12,668 nucleotides of DNA, from NCBI GenBank assembly GCA_905210885.1, contig CAJLYO010000027.1, positions 1-12,668 of the forward strand. Direction: 5' to 3'. This document shows positions 1-4,788 of this stretch, one piece after another (the stretch's first letter is position 1; the number at the start of each line of letters is the position of its first letter). Under the pieces are notes generated by a model. It ran no database searches. It was not told where the DNA came from and saw only the letters and a list, made by a program, of their open reading frames with translations. The translations under genes and the position numbers were made by a program. Source of the DNA: an uncultured Eubacteriales bacterium. Its GTDB lineage: Bacteria > Bacillota > Clostridia > Monoglobales > Firm-18.

Positions 1-22
1 CGACACGCAGGTCGTTCCCTAC
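1..22 (-). repeat. Truncated copy of a dispersed palindromic repeat
   Basis: Read on the minus strand this stretch gives GTAGGGAACGACC, a 3-nt loop, then GTGTCG. The same sequence occurs on the plus strand at 9968-9990 with a 4-nt loop. The matching blocks are 13 and 6 bases, identical in both copies. In the complete copy the palindrome continues with TTCC, so the window edge probably cuts this copy about four bases short of its end. It lies upstream of the dnaA promoters and shows no coding potential. Seen directly: the two-copy match. Inferred: that it belongs to a genome-wide REP/MITE-like family. Confidence 0.6.
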
Positions 23-104
23 CGAAATATGCAGCGTTTGTGATTAAGGGCAAGCAGCAAAAATTATTTATCAAAATCACAATTTACGGTATAAATTATA
101 TGCA

Positions 105-133
105 TTTACACGGACAAAAAGTACTTGTAAAAT
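105..133 (+). promoter_or_regulatory. Candidate upstream dnaA promoter (P1)
   Basis: TTTACA at 105-110 (5 of 6 to the sigma-A -35 consensus) is separated by exactly 17 bp from TAAAAT at 128-133 (5 of 6 to the -10). The -10 overlaps the -35 of the stronger candidate just downstream. The region is very AT-rich, so chance matches are likely; this is a weaker call than P2. Confidence 0.35.
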
Positions 134-153
134 TATTTATTTTGTGATATAAT
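125..153 (+). promoter_or_regulatory. Probable main dnaA promoter (P2)
   Basis: TTGTAA at 125-130 (4 of 6) is followed after 17 bp by a perfect TATAAT at 148-153, preceded by TGA so that it forms an extended -10 (TGATATAAT, 145-153). Transcription would start near 160, giving a leader of about 80 nt before the dnaA start codon. A perfect extended -10 with ideal spacing makes this the best promoter I can see in the window. No DnaA box of the type used in the origin is seen between it and dnaA, so autoregulation by DnaA at this site is not evident. Confidence 0.6.
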
Positions 154-195
154 TAAATAGCATGGGAAATTATTGCGTTCTTTAAAAAATATATA

Positions 196-213
196 CGGCA
201 GGTGACCTTGCCG
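196..213 (+). other. Hairpin in the dnaA leader
   Basis: CGGCAGG (196-202) can pair with CCTTGCCG (206-213), forming about seven base pairs that include one G-T wobble, with a loop of about four bases. It lies between the predicted transcription start and the dnaA ribosome binding site (226-233), and leaves the latter free. There is no T-run after it, so it is not an intrinsic terminator. A role in mRNA stability or as a protein-binding site is possible but unproven. Confidence 0.4.
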
Positions 214-225
214 ATAACATAATTC

Positions 226-233
226 AGGAAGGA
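226..233 (+). promoter_or_regulatory. Ribosome binding site that fixes the dnaA start
   Basis: AGGAAGGA at 226-233 lies only one base before the ATG at 235 but ten bases before the in-frame ATG at 244. Bacterial initiation needs several bases of spacing, so 244 is the more likely start. Confidence 0.6.
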
Positions 234-243
234 AATGTATGCA

Positions 244-1587
244 ATGAAAAGTGACGCTGAGCTTTGGGGCGAGGTTTTGGAGCTTGTCCGTTCCGAAATT
301 TCACCCGTAGGCTTTACAACATTTTTTGATAAAGTTGAGCTTCTTTATATCAAGGACAACACGGTATATTTAAAGGCGATACATAACATATACAAGGACA
401 TGTACGAGATATATGAAAAGCCCACCTTTGACAGTATGATGAAGGTTTTCAAACGTCCTATGAAGGTTAAAATTCTGGTTGAGGAGGAAATAACCGAGGA
501 GATTGAAAAGGAGATTCCCAAGGTTAACGAGGAAGCCGCGGCGGAGTTTAATTTAAACCCGAAATTTATTTTTGAAAATTACATTGTGGGTAAAAACAAC
601 GAGTTTGCCTACTCCGTGGCATATGCAATCTCCCAGAACCGCGAGGTTAAGGACAACTACAACCCCCTTTTGATTTACGGCGGAAGCGGTTTGGGAAAAA
701 CTCACCTTCTCCATGCTGTGGGAAATGAAATTATAAGAAAAAATCCCGATAAAAAAATTGTATATATAACTTCGGAAAATTTTGTCAATACTTTTATTAG
801 CTCCATAAGAAACGAAAATATGGTTAAGTTCCGCGACAAATTCAGAAATATTGACGTTTTGCTGCTTGACGATATCCAGTTTTTTGCCGATAAAACAGGT
901 ATGCAGGAGGAATTTTTCCACACCTTTAACGAGCTTATCGCCCAGCATAAGCAGATTGTTTTAACAAGCGACCGTCCGCCGAAGGACATTAACCCCCTTG
1001 AGGAACGCTTAAGAACAAGGCTTTCCGGAGGTCTTATGACGGATATTCAGCCGCCGGACTACGAAACGCGAATGGCTATTTTACATTCAAAAGTAAGCCT
1101 TAATAATTTTCACGGCAATATCCCGGAAGATATATTTGATTTAGTTGCAAAGCAGATTAAATCGAATATCAGAGAGCTTGAGGGCGCTATACGCACCATT
1201 ATTGCCTACAGCGACATATCAAAAAAGGACATTGATATTGACACGGCAAACAAGCTTTTGAAGGATTATTTTATAGAGTCCCAGCGCAGAAAAATCGACG
1301 CGGACTACATTATAAAAGAGGTTGAAAAGCATTTTAACCTTAAAAACGAAACCATTGTAAGTTCAAAGCGCGATAAAATGTATTCGTACCCCAGGCAGAT
1401 TGCGATGTATATCTGCCGTGAGCTTACTCAGCTTTCCCTGCCGGAAATAGGCAAGGAGTTCGGCGGACGCAATCACGCGACGGTTTTGCATAACATTAAC
1501 AAAATCAAAGAGGAAATGGAAAACGATTTAAATGTTATGAACAACGTAAACGAACTTATAAAAAATATTGCAAATAATGAGGATTAA
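244..1587 (+). CDS. dnaA: Chromosomal replication initiator protein DnaA
   Basis: DnaA is the AAA+ ATPase that binds the origin, oligomerises, melts the DNA and loads the helicase. From the start at 244 it is 447 aa, normal for the family. Residues 1 to about 80 form the helicase/partner-binding domain I, followed by a short acidic linker. The AAA+ domain has Walker A GGSGLGKT (146-153), Walker B LLLDD ending at D209-D210, and the arginine-rich ERLRTRL segment. Domain IV is the DNA-binding helix-turn-helix, with PRQIAMYICRELT and the signature GGRNHATVLHN. The signature is unusual: most DnaA proteins read GGRDHTTV, so here Asp is replaced by Asn (410) and the first Thr by Ala (412). An ATG nine bases upstream (235) is in frame but too close to the ribosome binding site. 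Identity is certain; the exact start less so. Confidence 0.97.
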   Translation: MKSDAELWGEVLELVRSEISPVGFTTFFDKVELLYIKDNTVYLKAIHNIYKDMYEIYEKPTFDSMMKVFKRPMKVKILVEEEITEEIEKEIPKVNEEAAAEFNLNPKFIFENYIVGKNNEFAYSVAYAISQNREVKDNYNPLLIYGGSGLGKTHLLHAVGNEIIRKNPDKKIVYITSENFVNTFISSIRNENMVKFRDKFRNIDVLLLDDIQFFADKTGMQEEFFHTFNELIAQHKQIVLTSDRPPKDINPLEERLRTRLSGGLMTDIQPPDYETRMAILHSKVSLNNFHGNIPEDIFDLVAKQIKSNIRELEGAIRTIIAYSDISKKDIDIDTANKLLKDYFIESQRRKIDADYIIKEVEKHFNLKNETIVSSKRDKMYSYPRQIAMYICRELTQLSLPEIGKEFGGRNHATVLHNINKIKEEMENDLNVMNNVNELIKNIANNED

Positions 1588-1592
1588 CAGAC

Positions 1593-1622
1593 TTATCAAC
1601 AGTTTTATCAACTTTATCAACA
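1593..1622 (+). promoter_or_regulatory. Three tandem DnaA boxes next to the dnaA stop
   Basis: TTATCAACA (1593-1601), TTATCAACT (1605-1613) and TTATCAACA (1614-1622) follow the dnaA stop codon by only five bases. All face the same way, with start-to-start distances of 12 and 9 bases. Such a dense head-to-tail array could seed a DnaA oligomer. Confidence 0.75.
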
Positions 1623-1690
1623 GACAAAAGCTTATATTTATCAGTGTTTGTCCGGTTTTTTAACAGCTTGTTTACTAAAAACTTAACACT

Positions 1691-1699
1691 TTATACACA
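1691..1699 (+). promoter_or_regulatory. DnaA box matching the general consensus
   Basis: TTATACACA matches the textbook TTATNCACA pattern exactly. It is the only box in this origin with C at position 6. Confidence 0.7.
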
Positions 1700-1719
1700 G
1701 AAGAGAAAAACGGACAAGT

Positions 1720-1746
1720 TTTTCAACAGTTTTATTGTTATCAACA
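1720..1746 (+). promoter_or_regulatory. Pair of DnaA boxes in mid-origin
   Basis: TTTTCAACA (1720-1728) and TTATCAACA (1738-1746) lie in the same orientation 18 bases apart, start to start. Confidence 0.6.
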
Positions 1747-1766
1747 TGCAATAACTTATAAAAATC

Positions 1767-1775
1767 TGTTGAAAA
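1767..1775 (-). promoter_or_regulatory. Inverted DnaA box
   Basis: TGTTGAAAA on the plus strand is TTTTCAACA on the minus strand, opposite to most boxes of this origin. A second inverted copy with the same sequence starts 38 bases downstream. Confidence 0.5.
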
Positions 1776-1804
1776 CAAAAATTTTAAAAAATTGCTGTTT
1801 AAAC

Positions 1805-1831
1805 TGTTGAAAACGAAAAATGTTATCAACA
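1805..1831. promoter_or_regulatory. Divergent pair of DnaA boxes
   Basis: An inverted TTTTCAACA (plus strand TGTTGAAAA, 1805-1813) is followed by a forward TTATCAACA (1823-1831). A weaker forward variant TTTTCAATA follows at 1835-1843. This is the last strong box before the GC-richer patch and the unwinding region. Confidence 0.6.
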
Positions 1832-1877
1832 CACTTTTCAATAGGCAAAATTCTTACAGTGGAGGCGTGTTTCGGAG

Positions 1878-1886
1878 TTATTAACA
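1878..1886 (+). promoter_or_regulatory. DnaA box nearest the unwinding region
   Basis: TTATTAACA lies between the GC-richer patch (about 1857-1877) and the trinucleotide run at 1900. In the Bacillus subtilis model the box next to the trios positions the DnaA filament that invades the melted strand. The match is weaker than at the other boxes, but its place is right. Confidence 0.5.
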
Positions 1887-1899
1887 GATGTAACAGGTA

Positions 1900-1917
1900 C
1901 TAATACTACTGCTGCTG
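1900..1917. promoter_or_regulatory. Candidate DnaA-trio element
   Basis: The plus strand reads CTA ATA CTA CTG CTG CTG. The complementary strand, read 3' to 5', is GAT TAT GAT GAC GAC GAC, so every triplet has the central A that is the most conserved position of the DnaA-trio motif. It stands 13 bases after the last DnaA box and immediately before the AT-rich stretch, as in the basal unwinding system described for Bacillus subtilis. The assignment rests on pattern and position only. Confidence 0.55.
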
Positions 1918-1944
1918 AAAATATATACTATATTTATTTTTAAA
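1918..1944. other. AT-rich DNA unwinding element
   Basis: Twenty-seven bases with a single C and no G follow the trio-like run and end inside the dnaN ribosome binding site (AAAGGAGAG, 1942-1950). This is the lowest-stability part of the origin side facing dnaN and the expected site of first melting. Confidence 0.55.
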
Positions 1945-1959
1945 GGAGAGAAAAAACAA

Positions 1960-3087
1960 ATGATTTTTAGCTGTGACAGAGCTTCCCTTTACGAAGCTGT
2001 GGGAACGGTTCAAAAAGCTGTTGCCGCTCATTCCTCCATTCCGGTTTTGGAAGGAATACTTATAAGAACAGATAAAAACAGAATTGTGCTCACCGGAAAT
2101 AACCTTGAAATAGGCATAGAGTGCATTCTGGAGGCAAGCGTGGACGAAAACGGTTCAATTGCCGTTAATTCAAAGCTTTTCGGTGAAATTATAGGAAAGT
2201 TTTCCGGAGATATAGTTACCTTTAACTGCACGGACGACGCAAACGTTAACTTAAAATGCGGAAACTCAAAGTTTAAAATCACATGCATTGCACCGGACGA
2301 TTTTCCGGAGCTGCAGAAAAATCCCAACAACGACTTTTACTGCGTTTCAATGAAACAAAAACAGCTTCGCGAGCTTATCAGACACACATATTACGCTACA
2401 AGCATTACAAGTCCCAATATTGTTTTAAGCGGCTGCTTTTTTGAGGCGGAAAACGGCAAAGCAAGTATGGTCGGCGTTGACGGCTACCGTTTGGCTTACA
2501 GAAAATTGGAAAGCGAAAACATAACTTACGACAGCAAAAACGGCGAAACGTCGGCAAAAACAATAATTCCGGCAAAATCCCTTACTGAGCTTACCAAAGT
2601 TACCGAGGATACGGACGACGAAATTAAAATTTTTGCGTCGCAGAAAAACGTACGTTTTGAATTTTCAAACGTAACATTTGTGTGCCGTTCAATCGAGGGC
2701 GATTTTATAGACTACAATAAAATTATCCCGGAGGAAAACGCTACGGTAATTAAGGTTAACGCAAGAGAGCTTTTGCATGCCGTGGAGCGTGCATCCCTTA
2801 TTATAACAAACGATGTAGGAAAATCTCCCATAGTTTTGAATATCGAGGACAGGGAAATTAATATAGACTGCGAAACGTCGGCAGGGCACGTAAAGGAGCT
2901 TATTCCGGTTGACATGCAGGGCGAAAACGTAAAAATCGGCTTTAACAACAGATTTTTGCTTGACGCTCTGAAGGCGGTTGACTCGGACGAAATAACAATG
3001 TCCTTTAACGGCGGCATGAAACCGTGCCTTATAACGCCGGTTAAGGGTGATGCGTACAAGTATCTTGTACTTCCTTTAAAGCTATGA
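1960..3087 (+). CDS. dnaN: DNA polymerase III beta subunit (sliding clamp)
   Basis: DnaN forms the ring-shaped dimer that slides on DNA and holds the replicative polymerase, and serves as docking platform for repair and ligation proteins. At 375 aa it has the usual length for three clamp-fold domains of about 125 residues each. Recognisable features are the N-terminal MIFSCDRASLYEAVGTVQKA region, the GVDGYRLA segment (172-179) that lines the partner-binding pocket, and the C-terminal YLVLPLKL that matches the family's conserved last strand and pocket. AAAGGAGAG at 1942-1950 lies nine bases before the ATG. The gene starts just after the origin's AT-rich element, and its stop overlaps the next start as ATGA. 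No promoter of its own could be identified with confidence; transcription may come through the origin from dnaA. Confidence 0.97.
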   Translation: MIFSCDRASLYEAVGTVQKAVAAHSSIPVLEGILIRTDKNRIVLTGNNLEIGIECILEASVDENGSIAVNSKLFGEIIGKFSGDIVTFNCTDDANVNLKCGNSKFKITCIAPDDFPELQKNPNNDFYCVSMKQKQLRELIRHTYYATSITSPNIVLSGCFFEAENGKASMVGVDGYRLAYRKLESENITYDSKNGETSAKTIIPAKSLTELTKVTEDTDDEIKIFASQKNVRFEFSNVTFVCRSIEGDFIDYNKIIPEENATVIKVNARELLHAVERASLIITNDVGKSPIVLNIEDREINIDCETSAGHVKELIPVDMQGENVKIGFNNRFLLDALKAVDSDEITMSFNGGMKPCLITPVKGDAYKYLVLPLKL

Positions 3088-3320
3088 AAAGACTGAAAGC
3101 GTCCTTGATAAAGGAAGAAAACATAGAAATTACAACGGAATATATAAAGCTTGACCAGCTTTTGAAATTTTGCGGAGCGGCGGAGTCCGGCAGCATGGCA
3201 AAGGAGTTTATATTAAACGGCGAGGTTTATGTAAACGGCGAGGTGTGCACCGCGAGAGGAAAAAAGCTTGTTAAAGGCGACTGCGTAAAATTCGGAGATA
3301 CGAAATTTCATGTATGTTAA
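3084..3320 (+). CDS. rlbA: S4-domain RNA-binding protein RlbA/YaaA type
   Basis: This 78-aa protein is a single S4-like RNA-binding domain: residues about 21-66 contain the family pattern (KLDQLLKFCGAAESGSMAKE, then NGEVYVNGEV and the lysine-rich turn GKKLVKGD). Bacillus subtilis YaaA, in the same dnaN-recF gap, is the equivalent; homologues are annotated as ribosome maturation protein RlbA, with a ribosome-assembly role that is not firmly established. It is a few residues longer at the N-terminus than usual. No clear ribosome binding site precedes it. Its ATG overlaps the dnaN stop (ATGA), so translation is probably coupled to dnaN. Its end overlaps recF by 11 bases. Confidence 0.85.
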   Translation: MKRLKASLIKEENIEITTEYIKLDQLLKFCGAAESGSMAKEFILNGEVYVNGEVCTARGKKLVKGDCVKFGDTKFHVC

Positions 3321-4368
3321 AAAGCTTGCGCTGCGCAATTTCAGAAATTACGAATTCTGCTCGGTTGATTTTTCACCCGGCACAAACGTACTTTACGGGC
3401 ACAACGGTATAGGAAAAACGAATATTTTGGAATCTGTTTATTTTCTTTCGTATGCACGCTCTCACAGGGGCGCGCCGGAAAATGAACTTATCCGTTTCGG
3501 GCAGGAACGGGCGGATATTTCGTCCCTTATTTCGTTTGAAAAAAGCGAGAAAAAGCTTGAAATAAGCCTTTTTAAGAATAAAAAGAAAAGAATTTCCGTA
3601 AACCGCGTTGCAATAAACAAAACAAGCGGGCTGCTTGACTATTTAAACGTAGTTATGTTTTGCCCGGAAAATTTAAGAATCGTTAAAGGTTCGCCGGGGG
3701 AGCGCAGAAAAACCGTTGATATGGGGCTTTGCCGCTACGGGAAAAAGTATTTTAAAACAATGTACGGCTATTCCTCGGTTTTGGAGCAGCGAAACAAGCT
3801 TTTAAAGGAAAAACCGGACAGTGACAGTCTTGAAATCTGGACTGAGCAGCTTGCGTCTTACGGCGCGGCACTTTGCGCTCAGCGTAAAAATTATATTGAC
3901 AGGCTGTCGGAGTATGCCGCAAAGGTTCATAAGGATATATGCGGCGAGGATTTAAGGCTTTCATATAAATGCGGAATTAATATCGGCGAATATTCCGAGC
4001 AGCGGTTTTTGGAAGAATTAAACAGAAATCTCGAAAAGGACAAGCGTTTTGGGGTGACGGTGTACGGCTGTCACAGAGATGATTTTAAGATTTTTATTAA
4101 CGAATATGACACCAAGGCTTACGCAAGCCAGGGTCAGCAGCGCACTGCGGCTATTTCAATAAAAATGGCGGAGCTTAAAATGCTTGCGGATTTTTACGGC
4201 GAAATGCCGGTTTTGCTTTTGGATGACGTGCTCTCGGAGCTTGACGAGTACCGCCAGGAGTATATTTTAAAAAGCATAAATGACGCACAGGTAATTATAA
4301 CGTGCACCGACACCGGAAAATTTTCCGGTATGGAGGGCGTTAATATGATTAACGCGGAAAAGCTGTAG
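3310..4368 (+). CDS. recF: DNA replication and repair protein RecF
   Basis: RecF is an SMC/ABC-like ATPase that binds gapped DNA and, with RecO and RecR, helps load RecA at stalled forks and single-strand gaps. The 352-aa protein has the family's N-terminus (KKLALRNFRNYE), Walker A GHNGIGKT (30-37), the ABC signature SQGQQRT (273-279) and Walker B VLLLDDVLSELD (301-312). All ATPase elements are intact and the length is close to the family norm of about 360-370. GGAGA at 3294-3298, inside rlbA, lies 11 bases before the ATG. The 11-base overlap with rlbA argues for coupled translation. Confidence 0.97.
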   Translation: MYVKKLALRNFRNYEFCSVDFSPGTNVLYGHNGIGKTNILESVYFLSYARSHRGAPENELIRFGQERADISSLISFEKSEKKLEISLFKNKKKRISVNRVAINKTSGLLDYLNVVMFCPENLRIVKGSPGERRKTVDMGLCRYGKKYFKTMYGYSSVLEQRNKLLKEKPDSDSLEIWTEQLASYGAALCAQRKNYIDRLSEYAAKVHKDICGEDLRLSYKCGINIGEYSEQRFLEELNRNLEKDKRFGVTVYGCHRDDFKIFINEYDTKAYASQGQQRTAAISIKMAELKMLADFYGEMPVLLLDDVLSELDEYRQEYILKSINDAQVIITCTDTGKFSGMEGVNMINAEKL

Positions 4369-4404
4369 AGTCATATTCAATCGAAAAAAATCGGGGGAAA
4401 CAGA

Positions 4405-4716
4405 ATGTTTATATATTTAGGAGAAAGCACGGTTATCAATGCAAAGGAAATAGTTGCTATAATTGACCTTGATAACTCAAATACTTCGGAAATAACAAGA
4501 GAATTTTTCGGAATTGCCCAGAAAAAGAATGAAGTTGTAAATATAAACGACAAATTGCCGCGCTCGGCGGTTGTATGCGAAAAAGACGGGAAAAAGACCG
4601 TCTATATTTCGCAGATTTCTCCGGTTACCCTTCAAAAACGTCTCGGATTCGGCGATAAAGAGATTTACACAGTTATCCCGGGAGAGACATATACCGAGGA
4701 TGACGGCGAACTGTAA
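4405..4716 (+). CDS. remB: RemB-type DUF370 protein (YaaB family)
   Basis: This 103-aa protein matches the DUF370 family by its N-terminus (MFIYLGESTVINAKEIVAIIDLDN) and by its place between recF and gyrB, where Bacillus subtilis has remB (yaaB). RemB was described there as a regulator of extracellular-matrix genes; its molecular activity is less clear than that of its DNA-binding relative RemA. The central part contains LPRSAVV and a VYISQISPVTLQKR segment typical of the family. It is about 20 residues longer than the 81-aa B. subtilis protein, the extra part being an acidic C-terminal tail (GETYTEDDGEL). A purine-rich GGGGGAAA at 4392-4398 serves as ribosome binding site. Matrix function in this organism is an inference only. 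Confidence 0.85.
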   Translation: MFIYLGESTVINAKEIVAIIDLDNSNTSEITREFFGIAQKKNEVVNINDKLPRSAVVCEKDGKKTVYISQISPVTLQKRLGFGDKEIYTVIPGETYTEDDGEL

Positions 4717-4755
4717 AAAAAGGTTTGCTGCCGCTTTCTTCAGAACTTAAAAATA

Positions 4756-4774
4756 TTCTGTCGCTAAAACAGAA
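4756..4774 (+). other. Small hairpin touching the gyrB ribosome binding site
   Basis: TTCTGT (4756-4761) can pair perfectly with ACAGAA (4769-4774) around a 7-base loop. The 3' arm runs into the first bases of the gyrB ribosome binding site AAAGGA (4773-4778). Six base pairs are weak, so any effect on gyrB translation would be modest. Seen directly: the inverted repeat; a regulatory role is speculative. Confidence 0.3.
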
Positions 4775-4788
4775 AGGAATGATTTCAT

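Larger units (their letters stand above)
1588..1959. other. oriC: Chromosomal replication origin (oriC)
   Basis: The 372-nt gap between dnaA and dnaN has the architecture of a Bacillota origin. It contains ten DnaA-box-like 9-mers: TTATCAACA at 1593, 1614, 1738 and 1823; TTATCAACT at 1605; TTATACACA at 1691; TTTTCAACA at 1720 and, on the minus strand, at 1767-1775 and 1805-1813; and TTATTAACA at 1878. After the boxes come a GC-richer patch (about 1857-1877), a trinucleotide run resembling DnaA-trios (1900-1917) and an AT-rich stretch (1918-1944). There is no intrinsic terminator and no coding potential. Position between dnaA and dnaN plus the box cluster make the assignment very strong. The boxes depart from the usual TTATCCACA mainly at position 6. 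Confidence 0.92.

Noticed and set aside
68..76. TTATCAAAA as a DnaA box upstream of dnaA
   Set aside because: It lacks the CA ending shared by the origin boxes and is isolated.
235..243. ATG at 235 as the dnaA start
   Set aside because: It leaves only one base between the AGGAAGGA ribosome binding site and the codon; ATG 244 is in frame with a ten-base spacing.
553..948. Long antisense open frames within dnaA, dnaN, gyrB, gyrA and metF
   Set aside because: They are shadows of strongly conserved genes on the plus strand, have no ribosome binding sites and show no recognisable protein features.
1924..1929. TATACT as a dnaN -10 box
   Set aside because: No acceptable -35 lies 16-18 bp upstream, and it sits inside the AT-rich unwinding stretch where such matches are expected by chance.
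1588..1959. CRISPR-like array in the dnaA-dnaN gap
   Set aside because: The recurring units are 9-mers with irregular spacing and both orientations, which is the pattern of DnaA boxes and not of CRISPR repeats.
4725..4753. gyrB promoter TTGCTG-17-TAAAAA
   Set aside because: Only 4 of 6 matches in each hexamer in AT-rich DNA, with no extended -10; too weak to list as a feature.
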